Source: Myxococcales bacterium (GTDB taxonomy: Bacteria; Myxococcota; B64-G9). Taken from it: a DNA stretch of 64,000 nt. The stretch is taken from NCBI GenBank assembly GCA_012798435.1, contig JAAZNF010000042.1, forward strand, positions 1-64,000, given 5' to 3'. A program made the position numbers and the translations under genes. How positions within the stretch are numbered: position 1 is the stretch's first letter; every line of letters starts with the position of its first letter. Shown here piece by piece: positions 17,583 to 30,277 of this stretch. Under the pieces are notes generated by a model. That model saw only the letters and a list, made by a program, of their open reading frames with translations, was not told where the DNA came from and did no database searches.

Positions 17583-19348
17583 TTGGCGATCTCCCGAAAC
17601 ACCGTGACCGTCCGTCCGGCCTCGACGGTCACCGCGATGGTCTTGGAAATCCCCAGCTCGGGGTTCTTCAAGGTGAGGCGGTGGACGCCGGCCGGAAGCC
17701 GCACCCCGGTGATGGGCGTGGTGCCGAGCTTGCGCTTGCCGAGGTACACGTCGGACCAGGGATCGGTGTCGAGCTTGAGGAGGCCGGGCTGCGGGGCCGA
17801 GTTCTTGACGGGTGGCGGAACCTTCGGGGGCTCTGGCTTGGCGCCTGCGCTGTCCGCGTCGGGCGAGCCGGCGCTCGCCACACCGGCGTCGAGGGGTGCC
17901 GGAGGCGCTTCTTCCGGGTTGGGGTCTGCTGGAAGGGGCGGTAGCGCGCTGGCATCCGGCCCGGCCGCGCTTGCTCCCGCGTCGGGAAGGGCGGGGTTCG
18001 GCGGCGAAAGCGGGGTGGAGTCCGGCGGCTGGGAGGCCCACAGCCCCCACCAAAGGCCCGCCCCCAGGAGCAAACCAACGATGGGCATGGCCCATAGCCA
18101 GGCCCGAATCCCGCGGCGAGCGGGCTTGGCCTGTGCGCGAGGGGAAAATGGCCTCAGGCGGCGGGTGGCGGCCTCCCCCGAATAGTCCTTTTCCTCTTCC
18201 CCGACGACGGGCCCATCCGCTTCCTCGTCCACCTCCTCGGCGATGGCGTCAGCGATGGCGGCGAGCCCCTCGCCGGTGCGGGCTCGGATGGGGCGGCCCG
18301 TCTGGCTGTCTTCCGAGCCGGGCAGCGACTCGAAGGTGTCGGGTTTCAGCACCCCCAAGGAGAGCGGCTTGCCGTCCGCCCTGCGAATCTCCTCCAGGAG
18401 CTTCTTCTTGGTCCGCGCCCGCTCCGCGAACACGCCGCTGGCGAAGACGCCGATCTCCCGCGGGCCGGCCGCAGCGCTGGTTTCGCGCAGGAAATCGTGC
18501 AGCGCCTCGCCCATCTCGCTGGCGGTGGGGTAGCGTTCGTCTGGCCTGCGCTGCAGCGCCCGCAGGGCGATGGCCTCCAATGCCTCGGGAACCTCCGGAT
18601 GGAAGGCGCGGATCGCCGGGATGGGCTCGTAGGCGATGGCGTGGATGACGCCGGCCTCGTCGGGGCGCTTGAACAGGCGGCGGTGGGCCAAGAGTTCCCA
18701 CAGCACCGCCCCCAGCGAGAAGACGTCGGAGCGGGCGTCCAGCTCCTGGGAGCGGCACTGCTCCGGCGACATGTAGGCGAGCTTTCCCTTGAGGGTGCCC
18801 ACCCGCGTCTGGTGGGCCTGGGTGGCCGCCTTGGCGATGCCGAAGTCGACCAGCTTCACCGCGCCGGAGAACAGGACGATGATGTTCTGCGGGCTCACGT
18901 CCCGATGGACGATGTGCAGCGGCTGGCCGTTCTCGTCGAGCATGTGGTGGGCGTAGCCGAGCCCGTCGCACACCTGCGCCACGATTCCCGCGGCCAGCTC
19001 GGGAGGGAGCCTCTGTCCGGTGCGCCGGGCCTCGTGGACGAGGTAGGCCAGGCTCTCGCCCTCCAGGTACTCCATGGCGATGTAGTATTGCTCCCCTTGC
19101 TGGCCGAGCTCGTAAATCTGGACGATGTTGGGGTGGTTGAGCTGGGCCGCGATCCGCGCCTCGTCGAAGAACATCTCCAGAAAGCGCTTTTCCTTGGCCA
19201 GGTGCGGCAGGATGCGTTTCACCACCGCCAGCCGCTCGAACCCCTGGATGCCGGTCTGGCGGGCCAGGTGGATCTCGGCCATCCCGCCCGTGGCGAGCAG
19301 GGCCAGCAGCCGGTACCGGCCCAGCGTCTCCTGCCCTGTCGGGTCCAT
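17579..19348 (-). CDS. Transmembrane Ser/Thr protein kinase with PEGA domain
   Basis: A 589-residue Hanks-type kinase. The kinase domain spans about residues 12-275: glycine loop LLATGGMAEIHLA, VVKRIL with the ATP-binding Lys, catalytic loop VHRDVSPQN, DFG as VDFGIA, and SPEQ in place of APE. A regulatory stretch of about 140 residues leads to one transmembrane helix at 413-437, an Ala/Pro/Asp-rich periplasmic linker, and a C-terminal PEGA domain (about 520-589). The HRDVSPQN form is the common bacterial/myxobacterial version. There is no Shine-Dalgarno sequence; a promoter -10 box ends seven bases before ATG 19348, so the message is probably leaderless. The beta-helix lipoprotein gene overlaps its stop. 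Confidence 0.93.
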   Translation of the reverse strand: MDPTGQETLGRYRLLALLATGGMAEIHLARQTGIQGFERLAVVKRILPHLAKEKRFLEMFFDEARIAAQLNHPNIVQIYELGQQGEQYYIAMEYLEGESLAYLVHEARRTGQRLPPELAAGIVAQVCDGLGYAHHMLDENGQPLHIVHRDVSPQNIIVLFSGAVKLVDFGIAKAATQAHQTRVGTLKGKLAYMSPEQCRSQELDARSDVFSLGAVLWELLAHRRLFKRPDEAGVIHAIAYEPIPAIRAFHPEVPEALEAIALRALQRRPDERYPTASEMGEALHDFLRETSAAAGPREIGVFASGVFAERARTKKKLLEEIRRADGKPLSLGVLKPDTFESLPGSEDSQTGRPIRARTGEGLAAIADAIAEEVDEEADGPVVGEEEKDYSGEAATRRLRPFSPRAQAKPARRGIRAWLWAMPIVGLLLGAGLWWGLWASQPPDSTPLSPPNPALPDAGASAAGPDASALPPLPADPNPEEAPPAPLDAGVASAGSPDADSAGAKPEPPKVPPPVKNSAPQPGLLKLDTDPWSDVYLGKRKLGTTPITGVRLPAGVHRLTLKNPELGISKTIAVTVEAGRTVTVFREIAK

Positions 19349-19355
19349 GGTGCCG

Positions 19356-19384
19356 AGTGTACAGTTTCGACCGGCTGGCCTCAA
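19356..19384 (-). promoter_or_regulatory. Promoter of a predicted leaderless kinase mRNA
   Basis: Minus strand TTGAGG (19379-19384), 17-base spacer and TACACT (19356-19361), then CGGCACC and the ATG at 19348. The expected transcription start falls at or next to the start codon. Confidence 0.45.
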
Positions 19385-19410
19385 TCTTTTATCGGCCCCA
19401 AAGCAGGTTT

Positions 19411-19440
19411 TTGCCGCGGCGCGCCCGGGCGTGGTATATT
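19411..19440 (+). promoter_or_regulatory. Promoter of the plus-strand TPR gene, divergent from the kinase
   Basis: TTGCCG (19411-19416), 18-base spacer and TATATT (19435-19440), about 30 bases before the ATG at 19471. Confidence 0.5.
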
Positions 19441-19470
19441 CCACCCGCCTCATCAGCCGAAGGGATGTCC

Positions 19471-20394
19471 ATGAGAACCGTGATGGTGGCCTGGTGCCTG
19501 ATCCTGTGCGCGGGGGCGTGGGCCGAGGACGCGCGAAAGGACTATCTTCGGTTGTTTCGCCAGCAGGCCTACCCGCGGGTGCTGCAAATGGCCGAGCGGA
19601 CGCTCCAATCGGCCGAGGCCAGGCCGGCCGAGCTGGCCGAGGCCTACCGCTGGCAGGGCCTGGCGCTGGCCGCGCAGGGCAAGACGGACGACGCGGTCCT
19701 GGCGTTCCGGCGGCTGCTGGCCATCGACCCGGCGTACCAGCTCCCCAAGGGCACCTCGCCCAAACTGGCCTCGCCCTTCTTCCAGGCTGCCGGAATGTCC
19801 CGCGGTAGCCAGGGCATCCGCTTGGGCCACGAGCTTCCCGCTCCGGCTGGCGCGGGCGGTCCCCGGGTGCTGGAAGTGGAGCTCGTCTCGGATCCGCTCA
19901 ACATGGTGCAGACGGTGCGTTTCCAGTACTGGCCCAAGGACAGGCCCGGGGCCAGGGAGAAAGTGGTACAGGCGATGCACGGGCCCGGTCGGGCGGCCTT
20001 CGCCTTGCCGCCGGAGATGACCTCGATGCCGGTGGAATACTCGTTCGAGGCGCTGAACGAGGCGGGTGGCGTCCTGGCGGTGGCCGGCGGGATCGGTCAC
20101 GTGTTTTCGTTGGCGCCGGCCGCGGGTGGCATGACCGCAGCCGTCGCGCCTCCTCCGAATCCGCCGAAGGCCCACCCACTCGACCTCGCGCTTCCGCCCC
20201 CCGATGGCGAGAGCGGGCCCCTCTCGCGCCGTGAGGCGAGCGAAGAGCGGGACGGAAGGACTCCCTGGTACAAGAGCTTCTGGTTCTGGACGGCGGTCGG
20301 GGTGGTCGTGGCCGGCGGCGTGACCGGTGGCGTGCTGGCGCTCACCATGAGCAAGGAGCCCGATCCGTTGCGCTGGAACATCCACGTCCGATAG
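19471..20394 (+). CDS. Exported TPR protein with C-terminal membrane anchor
   Basis: A 307-residue protein with a signal peptide (VMVAWCLILCAGAWA). Residues 25-100 form TPR-like helices (AEAYRWQGLALAAQGKTDDAVLAFRRLLAIDP). A beta-rich middle follows, then a Pro-rich linker and a transmembrane helix near the C-terminus (FWFWTAVGVVVAGGVTGGVLAL). This order, TPR outside with a C-terminal anchor, is common in myxobacterial envelope proteins next to Ser/Thr kinases. ATG 19471 is preferred over 19465 for its spacing from GAAGGG. The next gene starts 11 bases after the stop, so they are likely co-transcribed. Confidence 0.82.
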   Translation: MRTVMVAWCLILCAGAWAEDARKDYLRLFRQQAYPRVLQMAERTLQSAEARPAELAEAYRWQGLALAAQGKTDDAVLAFRRLLAIDPAYQLPKGTSPKLASPFFQAAGMSRGSQGIRLGHELPAPAGAGGPRVLEVELVSDPLNMVQTVRFQYWPKDRPGAREKVVQAMHGPGRAAFALPPEMTSMPVEYSFEALNEAGGVLAVAGGIGHVFSLAPAAGGMTAAVAPPPNPPKAHPLDLALPPPDGESGPLSRREASEERDGRTPWYKSFWFWTAVGVVVAGGVTGGVLALTMSKEPDPLRWNIHVR

Positions 20395-20405
20395 CGAGGG
20401 AAACG

Positions 20406-23285
20406 ATGCGCGTGACCTCCAGCGGCCGCTGGATCCTTCTGAGCCTGGTTGCCGGTTGCGGCGCGGCGGGAAGCTTCTCTTTGGAGATCGTCTTTCCCGA
20501 CGAGGCATCGCGGCAGGTGACCGCCCGCATCCGGGTTTCGGCCATCGTGCCGGCGAGCGGCGCCTCGTGCGCGGATCTGCTCTCCGGCGCCGCCGCCCCG
20601 GGCGACGCCGGCTACCCGGTCGAGGCCCAGCTCGAGTTCGCCTTCCCCTCCGGCGACGCCGGGGCGCTTGCGCTCAAGCAGGAAGGCGAAAAGCTCTTCT
20701 ATGCCGAGGCGCTGGATGGCAGCGGCGTGGCGCGGTATCACGGCTGCACCTCGGGCCGCGCGGAGGGGGGCGCGCCTCGCTCGGTGACGGTGGTTTTGCA
20801 ACGCATCCTGCGCGAGTGCTACCAGGACACCGATTGTGTCGACGATGGCCAATGGTGCACCGGCACGCCGCACTGCCAGAACTTCGTCTGCCTCGAGACG
20901 CCACCCGACTGCGACGACCAGGTCGCCTGCACGGTGGATTCCTGCAACGAGGAACTCGATCGCTGCGATCATCTTCCGGACGACGACTCCTGTGACGATC
21001 ACGACGTGTGCACCGGGTCCGAGACGTGCGATCCCGTGTCCGGCTGCCGCCCCGGCACGCCGCTCTCCTGCGACGATGGCGTATTCTGCAACGGCGTGGA
21101 GGGCTGCGATCCGGTGGCGGGCTGTGTGGACGAAGAGGATCCCGACTGCGACGATGGCGTGCCCTGCACCGCGGATTCCTGCGATCCGGTCGCGGACGAG
21201 TGCCGGCACCAGCCCAACGCCGGTGGCTGCCCGGCGTTTCACATCGGCCCGGCGCCGGACACCTGCCCGCATCGCCTGCCGGACGACACCCAGACCACCG
21301 TGTGCGACTTCAGCGGCCCGAGCGCCTTGCTGGACGCCAGCCTGGCCGCGCCGGCCGAGGGCGCGCGCTTCATCCTGTACGACAACCTGGGCGCGAGCGC
21401 GCGCTTTGCCGGGCAGGTGCACGTGCCCGGCGGCTCGTGGATCGGCGCCGCGCCGGGGATCCCTCCCGAGAACGTCGTGCTCGTCTCGGGGCGCGCTGTC
21501 GCCAATGGCGTGTTGCACCTCGCCGGGAACAACATCCATGTGGACGGGTTGTCCATCATCGCCCTGGACGGGAACGAGAACGCCCTCTCCTCTTGGCCCA
21601 CCGCCTCGAGTTCCTCCGGCGCCACCAGCGGTCACCTCGTCGAGCGCGTGATCGTTTTCATGATCGACCAAGAGGTGGTGGGCACGAACAACTTCGGTCC
21701 GCCCCTGGCCCTGGGCGACGACTGCACGGTGCGAAACTCGTACTTCCGCGGCTACCTCGAGCTGCGCATACAGGCCAAGGGACGACGCAACCTGCGCCTT
21801 TTACACAACACCTTCGTCCAGTACCAGGCGAACAACGGTGGCTTGTTGGATGCGACCGGCTCCAACGGCTTCGTGTTCGCGAACAACGTGGTGCTCACGC
21901 TGGCCCAGCCCGAACCGGTGCTCATCCAGGCGGATCTCGCCGCCACCAACCTGGTGGTGAGCGGGAACGTCTCGGAGGGATTCGGCGGGCTCGTCACCGG
22001 GTACAACCCGGGGGATCCCTTCACCAAGGTGCAGGACAACTTCGTGGGCGAGGTGGAGCTCGAGTCGCCGCTGGTGCCGCGCTTTTTGAACGACTCCACG
22101 CAGCGCATCGCGGGGCCCATTTTGGGAGAGGGGATGAGCCTGGACGGGGTCCACATCCAAGGGAAGGTCGACGTCCGCCCCGGCGCCTTCCAGACACCGA
22201 GCGCCCGGCGGCTCCCCCGACGCTTGACCTTGAAAGTGGGACGGGGGACCTGCGGCGCCGAGGCCTGCGACATCGACGCCGACGCCGTCGCGCAGGAGAT
22301 CCAGGTGGCGGTGTGGTCCTCCTGGCCGGGCGGCGAGATCCAGGTGTTCCCCTCGGCGTCACCGTACGCCGGTTGCGCCGTCATCGGCCGGCCGCTGACC
22401 CTGCGCGGCATGGGCACGGCCGAGGACCAGGTGATCTTGCAAAACGGCACCGAGGACGCGCTGCTTGCGGAGTTCAACGTCTACGATCGCCACGACGCGA
22501 CCCTCGTGGTGCTGATGAACCTGCAGCAGCCGGTCACGGTGAGGGATCTCTCCTTGCGCCTCGACACCGCCCTGAGCGGGGACAACTTCGCGGTGTACAC
22601 GGAAGACCGGGTGGCGAACATCGGCCGGCCGCTGCACCGCTTCGAACGCCTCAAGCTCTCCACCACGGGCGCTGCCGCCGGCGCCAATGTCGGATTCTAC
22701 CTGGGTTGTCGCGCGTTGGTGCAGGACAGCTTGATCTGGGGCGGTTTCCAGACCTGCGTGCGCTGGGGGACGCGCCGCGTGGACAGCTCCGCCACTCCCG
22801 CCTCCGACGCCAAGGTGGTCAACTTGAGCTGCCGTCTGGTCGGGACCGGTTCGCTCGCCCCCAAGTCGTTCTTCGACGTGGCCAAGGCCACCGGCGCGGC
22901 CATCGTCAACGTCGCCGCCGAGTCCGCCACCCCGGTCCCTCTGCTGCGCGCCCAGCGCCGCAGCAGCGGCGACACCGGCGCCGTGGCCCTCGACCCGCCC
23001 GTCTCCTTCCAGGTCCACGCCGTGAGCGCCAAGCACGTCTCCACTCAGTTCGACGGCTTCACCGAGGCCTCCGGCAGTTACACGCTGAATCTCGTCGAGA
23101 TGCTGGATCCCTCTGCGCTGCTGTTCGCCGGCCCGGCCGATAGTTTTCTCGATCCGCAGAGCAGCGCCCTGGACTCGGGCGTCGACCCGCACAACGTCGA
23201 CGAGAGTTTGGCGCTCGGCACCTCGCTGAACGGCGTGGACCGGTCCGGGACGAGCGGCGTGGATCGCGGCTGCTACGAGCAGTAA
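20406..23285 (+). CDS. Large lipoprotein with Cys-rich repeats and parallel beta-helix
   Basis: A 959-residue protein with a lipoprotein signal ending LVAGC. Residues about 135-270 are Cys/Asp-rich repeats of about 40 residues ([36 protein letters not shown]), a disulphide-rich module frequent in myxobacterial secreted proteins. The remaining two thirds are beta-helix-like, with many short strands and Asn ladders ([42 protein letters not shown]). It ends in a DRGCYEQ motif. The protein probably sits on the outer surface and may bind or process a polymer; no catalytic site is seen. The trehalose synthase gene begins 23 bases downstream. Confidence 0.85.
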   Translation: MRVTSSGRWILLSLVAGCGAAGSFSLEIVFPDEASRQVTARIRVSAIVPASGASCADLLSGAAAPGDAGYPVEAQLEFAFPSGDAGALALKQEGEKLFYAEALDGSGVARYHGCTSGRAEGGAPRSVTVVLQRILRECYQDTDCVDDGQWCTGTPHCQNFVCLETPPDCDDQVACTVDSCNEELDRCDHLPDDDSCDDHDVCTGSETCDPVSGCRPGTPLSCDDGVFCNGVEGCDPVAGCVDEEDPDCDDGVPCTADSCDPVADECRHQPNAGGCPAFHIGPAPDTCPHRLPDDTQTTVCDFSGPSALLDASLAAPAEGARFILYDNLGASARFAGQVHVPGGSWIGAAPGIPPENVVLVSGRAVANGVLHLAGNNIHVDGLSIIALDGNENALSSWPTASSSSGATSGHLVERVIVFMIDQEVVGTNNFGPPLALGDDCTVRNSYFRGYLELRIQAKGRRNLRLLHNTFVQYQANNGGLLDATGSNGFVFANNVVLTLAQPEPVLIQADLAATNLVVSGNVSEGFGGLVTGYNPGDPFTKVQDNFVGEVELESPLVPRFLNDSTQRIAGPILGEGMSLDGVHIQGKVDVRPGAFQTPSARRLPRRLTLKVGRGTCGAEACDIDADAVAQEIQVAVWSSWPGGEIQVFPSASPYAGCAVIGRPLTLRGMGTAEDQVILQNGTEDALLAEFNVYDRHDATLVVLMNLQQPVTVRDLSLRLDTALSGDNFAVYTEDRVANIGRPLHRFERLKLSTTGAAAGANVGFYLGCRALVQDSLIWGGFQTCVRWGTRRVDSSATPASDAKVVNLSCRLVGTGSLAPKSFFDVAKATGAAIVNVAAESATPVPLLRAQRRSSGDTGAVALDPPVSFQVHAVSAKHVSTQFDGFTEASGSYTLNLVEMLDPSALLFAGPADSFLDPQSSALDSGVDPHNVDESLALGTSLNGVDRSGTSGVDRGCYEQ

Positions 23286-23308
23286 GCCATTCCGAAAAGG
23301 AGTGTAGG

Positions 23309-26659
<3,351 letters not shown>

Positions 26660-26743
26660 GCGGGTGCCCTTGACAAGCCGCCAGGCCGTCCACACCTTGC
26701 TCTAGCACCGGATAGTTATCGTCCCGAATCAAAAAACCCAATC

Positions 26744-26766
26744 CGGGTGATGTCACCCGATGACAT
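26744..26766. promoter_or_regulatory. Overlapping inverted repeats before sodA
   Basis: Two inverted repeats share bases: CGGGTGA-TG-TCACCCG (26744-26759) and ATGTCA-CCCGA-TGACAT (26750-26766). The second abuts the Shine-Dalgarno sequence TTGGAGG of sodA. The first has only two central bases and is more likely a protein-binding operator than a hairpin. Confidence 0.4.
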
Positions 26767-26778
26767 TGGAGGTATGCC

Positions 26779-27396
26779 ATGTTCACTCTTCCCGAGCTTC
26801 CCTATTCCCATGAGGCGTTGGAGCCATATATCGACAAGCGGACCATGGAGATCCACCACGGGGCGCACCACGCGGGCTACGTGAACAACCTGAACAAGGC
26901 GCTGGAGGGGCTACCGCCGGCGCTGTCCGGCATGGTGATCGAGCAGCTCATGCGCAACCTGAGCGAGATCCCCGAGCCGAAGCGGACGGCCGTGCGCAAC
27001 AACGGCGGCGGTCATTTCAACCACTCGCTGTTCTGGACTGTGCTCGGCCCGGGAAAGGGCGGAAAGCCCTCCGGCGACCTGGCTGGCGCCATCGACAAGG
27101 CCTTCGGATCGTTCGAGAAGTTCAAGGAGACCTTCGAGGCTGCCTCGATGGGACGTTTCGGCTCCGGCTGGGCCTGGCTGTCCATAAAGGACGGGAAACT
27201 GCTGGTCCACAGCACCCCCAACCAGGACAACCCGCTCATGGACGGTTCGGGCGTGCCCATTCTCGGCCTCGACGTGTGGGAGCACGCCTACTACCTCAAG
27301 TACCAGAACAAGCGCGCCGACTACGTCAAGGCCTTCTGGAACCTGGTGAACTGGGACGAGGTGGCACGCCGCTACGCGCAAGCCGTGCGGCGCTGA
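26779..27396 (+). CDS. sodA: Superoxide dismutase, Mn type
   Basis: A 205-residue cytoplasmic Fe/Mn-family superoxide dismutase. The four metal ligands are visible: His in MEIHHGAHH, His in [13 protein letters not shown], and Asp and His in [13 protein letters not shown]. The C-terminal-domain glutamine of Mn enzymes is present in [10 protein letters not shown], which argues for manganese. Length is normal and there is no signal peptide. GGAGG lies six bases before the ATG, just after overlapping inverted repeats that could be an operator. It stands alone between the treS fusion (119 bases upstream) and a gene with its own promoter. Confidence 0.95.
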   Translation: MFTLPELPYSHEALEPYIDKRTMEIHHGAHHAGYVNNLNKALEGLPPALSGMVIEQLMRNLSEIPEPKRTAVRNNGGGHFNHSLFWTVLGPGKGGKPSGDLAGAIDKAFGSFEKFKETFEAASMGRFGSGWAWLSIKDGKLLVHSTPNQDNPLMDGSGVPILGLDVWEHAYYLKYQNKRADYVKAFWNLVNWDEVARRYAQAVRR

Positions 27397-27415
27397 TGGT
27401 CTTCGAGCGTCGCTC

Positions 27416-27444
27416 TTGACCCTGGCCGGACGCCTTCCTAAGAT
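27416..27444 (+). promoter_or_regulatory. Promoter of the SRPBCC-like gene
   Basis: TTGACC (27416-27421), 17-base spacer and TAAGAT (27439-27444). The transcript would start near 27451 with a leader containing a GGCGCC repeat. Confidence 0.5.
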
Positions 27445-27470
27445 GGCGCCAGACACCTCCGGGAGGCGCC

Positions 27471-27977
27471 ATGCACTTCGAGGTCGAACACGTCATCCGC
27501 GTTCCGTTTGAAAAGTACTTCGACCTGGTGCTGAGCGTCGATTACAACGACTGGATCAAGAAGCGGCTCAACCTGCTCGAGCGAACGATCCTGCGTTCGG
27601 AGGAGATCGACGGCAAGCTGCACCGGGTGGTGCGGGCCGAGAGCCAGCTCGTGGAGGCGGCCCAGAAGTTCCTGAAGGTCGAGCGGCTCATCATCGAGGA
27701 GCGCATGGTGATCGATCGCGCCACGCACAGCTTCACCTGGGAGTACGTTCCCAACGTGGCGGTGAATCGCTTCTCGGCCACGGGCCGGGGCCGGATCGAA
27801 CCCGGTGGCGCGAACGGCGAGCACGTCCGGCGCATCATCGAGGGCGAGGTCACCATGAAACTTTTGCTCATCGGCGGCCGCATCGAGCGCCGGCTGGTCG
27901 ACTGGATCAAGGAGAACATGGGGAAGGCGGGGGATCTGCTGGAGGAGTATCACCGCTCGCTGCAAACCTCCTCCTAG
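27471..27977 (+). CDS. SRPBCC/START-like protein (DUF2505-like)
   Basis: A 168-residue soluble protein whose pattern (HFEVEHVIRVPFEKYFDLVLSVDY, a central strand series, FTWEYVPN, and the final helix VDWIKENMGKAGDLLEEYHRSL) fits the helix-grip SRPBCC fold, most like DUF2505. Such proteins bind hydrophobic ligands; none can be named. GGGAGG precedes the ATG. Its stop overlaps tail to tail with the AgmX-like gene on the other strand (CTAG). Confidence 0.75.
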   Translation: MHFEVEHVIRVPFEKYFDLVLSVDYNDWIKKRLNLLERTILRSEEIDGKLHRVVRAESQLVEAAQKFLKVERLIIEERMVIDRATHSFTWEYVPNVAVNRFSATGRGRIEPGGANGEHVRRIIEGEVTMKLLLIGGRIERRLVDWIKENMGKAGDLLEEYHRSLQTSS

Positions 27978-28669
27978 CGCGCGTCGCTTTTTCGGAAAAT
28001 GAAGGGGTAGGTCACCACCATCCGCCCGCCGCCCTCGGGGGCCTTGAGGCGCAGCGCGTACATGGTCTCGCGCACACAGGTCGAAAGGCCCTCGTCTGCG
28101 GCGCCGCCCTCGGTATCGACGATCTCGCTCTGCTCGATGAGGCCGCCCAACTCGGGATCGCCCACGATGGAAAAGCGCACCACCAGCTTGCCGGCCGTGT
28201 CCGGATGCGCAAGGAGCGCCTGTTCGTAGCACTGCTTGACCAGCGGGAGGATCTCCCGGATCTGCTCCTGGATGTACTCCTTGGATAGCGCTCCGGCGCT
28301 TGCCGTGGCTGGGGCGGCCGGTTCGCCCGCGCCTCCGCTCCCCGGGCCGCGCGCGCCGGGCGCGGCGTCGATGCGGGAGAGCAGGGCGGCGAGCAGGATG
28401 GCGCGCTCCTTCGGGTCCAGGGCGCTTCGCGGCGGGCGGGGAAGGGGAGTGGCCCCGCCGGCTCGGTTGTCATTCCCCGCCTCCAGTGTTCCGGGGAGCC
28501 GGGGTTCCGTCACCAGGCGCTCGGCGGGAAGGTGCGCGACCGGGGAGAGAGGGGGGGCGCCCGGCGGCGCAACCGGATCGGGTTCCTGCGTGAGCAGAAA
28601 GTACGCCGCGACGAGACCCGCGAGCACCGCGAGCAGGACGAGCAGCGCCAAGCGACCGCCTCGATCCAT
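27974..28669 (-). CDS. AgmX/PglI C-terminal-domain protein, membrane anchored
   Basis: A 231-residue protein with an N-terminal anchor (LALLVLLAVLAGLVAAYFLL), a Pro/Ala-rich periplasmic linker, and a C-terminal domain of about 100 residues with IREILPLVKQCYEQALLAHP, GKLVVRFSIVGDPELGGLI and CVRETMYALRLKAPEGGG. These are the marks of the AgmX/PglI C-terminal domain (TonB-like fold) found in myxobacterial gliding-motility and related envelope proteins. Two conserved Cys may form a disulphide. TTGAGA-17-TACATT lies upstream at 28696-28724 and GGAGG before the ATG. Confidence 0.85.
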   Translation of the reverse strand: MDRGGRLALLVLLAVLAGLVAAYFLLTQEPDPVAPPGAPPLSPVAHLPAERLVTEPRLPGTLEAGNDNRAGGATPLPRPPRSALDPKERAILLAALLSRIDAAPGARGPGSGGAGEPAAPATASAGALSKEYIQEQIREILPLVKQCYEQALLAHPDTAGKLVVRFSIVGDPELGGLIEQSEIVDTEGGAADEGLSTCVRETMYALRLKAPEGGGRMVVTYPFIFRKSDAR

Positions 28670-28695
28670 GACAACCTCCTCTCCCGTCCGAGAGA

Positions 28696-28724
28696 AATGT
28701 ATCCTGGAGAAATCTGGATCTCAA
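28696..28724 (-). promoter_or_regulatory. Promoter of the AgmX/PglI-type gene
   Basis: Minus strand TTGAGA (28719-28724), 17-base spacer and TACATT (28696-28701), 26 bases before the ATG at 28669. Confidence 0.5.
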
Positions 28725-28777
28725 TGACTGCTCAAGTACCTTCGGGCCGTGAGGCGGGGAGGGGGCGGCACCTCTCA

Positions 28778-29623
28778 TCAATAACTCGTGATGAGCAATT
28801 CCTTGATGGGCCCCCGTCGCTCGGCCTTGGAGTTCACGTTGCGGCGCGCCAGGACCTCGTGGATGCGGTGCCCCTGGTAGCGCCGGCGCACCCAGGGAAC
28901 CGCGGAGTTCGAGAGCATGACATGCACACCCCGATGCGTAAGTTCCTCGAAGGCCTCGGCCAGGCGCTCCTGGTACTCGAGGGAGAACCCGTCCTTGGCG
29001 TAGGACACGAAGGAGGCCGTCGGGGACAGTGGCACATAGGGGGGGTCGAAATACACCAGGTCGCCGCGCTGGGTGCGCGCGAGAACCCTCTCGAAGGGCT
29101 CTTGGCAAAGCTTGGCCTTACGAAGCGCCCGCGACACCGCCCGCAGATTGTCCTCGTCGCAGAACCTCGGGTTCTTGTACCTGCCGAACGGCACGTTGAA
29201 CCGGCCCTGGCGGTTCACCCGGTACAGGCCGTTGAAGCCGGTGCGGTTGAGGTAGATGGTGCGCGCCGCGGCCTCGGGGGGCGAGAGCGCGCGCCAGTCC
29301 TGCTCGCGCACCCGGTAGAACTCGGCCCGGTCGTGGCGGTGGCGCCGCAGGCAGGAGATCACCGCCTCGACGTCGTGTTGAATGGCGCGGTAGGCGGCGA
29401 TGAGCTCGGGGTTGGTGTCCGAGAGGAACGCCTTGTGACCGGCGAGGAGGCCAGCCCGCACCAGCGCGAAGAACAGCGCCCCGCCGCCCAGGAAGGGTTC
29501 GTGGTAGTTGCCGATACGCTCCGGCAGGTGCGCCATGAGCGCCGGGAGAAGCTGCCGCTTGCCGCCGGCCCACTTGAGGAAAGGCGCCGGACACTTTTCG
29601 GGCGAAGGCTTGCCTCGGCTCAT
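28778..29623 (-). CDS. dam: DNA adenine N6-methyltransferase, Dam/D12 class
   Basis: A 281-residue SAM-dependent methyltransferase. Motif I is FLKWAGGKRQLLP near the N-terminus, EPFLGGGALFFAL follows, and the catalytic motif DPPYVPLS is at about residue 196. Layout and length match Dam-type D12 enzymes, which usually methylate GATC, but the target is not provable from sequence. No restriction endonuclease gene is adjacent, so it looks like an orphan methylase. It starts 15 bases after osmC and appears to be the last gene of a tRNA-Arg-osmC-dam transcript. Confidence 0.92.
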   Translation of the reverse strand: MSRGKPSPEKCPAPFLKWAGGKRQLLPALMAHLPERIGNYHEPFLGGGALFFALVRAGLLAGHKAFLSDTNPELIAAYRAIQHDVEAVISCLRRHRHDRAEFYRVREQDWRALSPPEAAARTIYLNRTGFNGLYRVNRQGRFNVPFGRYKNPRFCDEDNLRAVSRALRKAKLCQEPFERVLARTQRGDLVYFDPPYVPLSPTASFVSYAKDGFSLEYQERLAEAFEELTHRGVHVMLSNSAVPWVRRRYQGHRIHEVLARRNVNSKAERRGPIKELLITSY

Positions 29624-29638
29624 CGGTCGCTCGTGGGC

Positions 29639-30040
29639 TCACACAAAACGATTTTCGATCTGGATGTCGGGATGCAGGCTGCGAAACACCGGGCACGCGG
29701 TGGCGATCTTCTCCAGGATGGCGCGCTGCGGCGGCGTGAGGGTCGCGGGCAGCCGGTACTCCACCACCAGGCGGCCGATGCGCCGCGCGGGCTGATCGGC
29801 CATGTGCTTCTCCACTCGCACCCGGGCGCCTTCGAGCGAGGCGCCCATCTTGCGGGCGGCGATGCCCATGATGGTCAGGGCGCAGGAGCCGAGCGCGGTG
29901 GCCAAGAGGTCGGTCGGCGAGAAGCGCTCGCCCAGACCCTGGTTGTCGGTGGGGGCGTCGGTCTCGAGCACCGTGCCCGAGGGGCCGTGAACGGCCCGGG
30001 TGCGCAGGTTACCCGTGTACTCGATCTGGATCTCGACCAT
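29639..30040 (-). CDS. OsmC/Ohr-family peroxiredoxin-like protein
   Basis: A 133-residue OsmC-family protein. It has the usual N-terminal beta hairpin, the FSPTDLLATALGSCALT helix with the first redox Cys, and the second Cys in TACPVF. The protein presumably reduces organic hydroperoxides in the cytoplasm. The spacing and the missing long loop fit the YhfA-like OsmC branch better than Ohr. ATG 30040 is chosen because the frame upstream of it runs through the antisense of the tRNA. It lies 47 bases after tRNA-Arg with no terminator between. Confidence 0.9.
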   Translation of the reverse strand: MVEIQIEYTGNLRTRAVHGPSGTVLETDAPTDNQGLGERFSPTDLLATALGSCALTIMGIAARKMGASLEGARVRVEKHMADQPARRIGRLVVEYRLPATLTPPQRAILEKIATACPVFRSLHPDIQIENRFV

Positions 30041-30087
30041 GGCGTCCTCGCCGGCGTCCGCGCCGTCACCTGTTCGTCCGCGGCTAC

Positions 30088-30160
30088 GCGCCTGGCAGGA
30101 TTCGAACCTGCTGCCCACGGCTTAGAAGGCCGTTGCTCTATCCAAGTGAGCTACAGGCGC
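30088..30160 (-). tRNA. tRNA-Arg (anticodon TCT)
   Basis: The minus strand folds into a complete 73-base cloverleaf: acceptor stem GCGCCTG/CAGGCGC, D stem GCTC/GAGC, anticodon stem ACGGC/GCCGT with loop CTTCTAA (anticodon TCT, reads AGA), variable loop GGGCA, and T stem GCAGG/CCTGC with loop TTCGAAT. The 3' CCA is not encoded. Confidence 0.97.
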
Positions 30161-30248
30161 AAGACCGTTCCACGCGCGCTTTCGCGTGAGGGACCGGCTC
30201 GCGGCCCCTCGCCCGGGGCGGATTCGCCGCGGCGGAACGGACGGCCCT

Positions 30249-30277
30249 TGTCTACCCGCCCGCGCGAGAACTGTCAA
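30249..30277 (-). promoter_or_regulatory. Promoter of tRNA-Arg and downstream genes
   Basis: Minus strand consensus TTGACA (30272-30277), 17-base spacer and TAGACA (30249-30254), about 80 bases upstream of the tRNA. The -35 box overlaps the end of the membrane protein gene. Confidence 0.45.

Noticed and set aside
26670-26675. TTGACA between treS and sodA
   Set aside because: No -10-like sequence lies 16-18 bases downstream.
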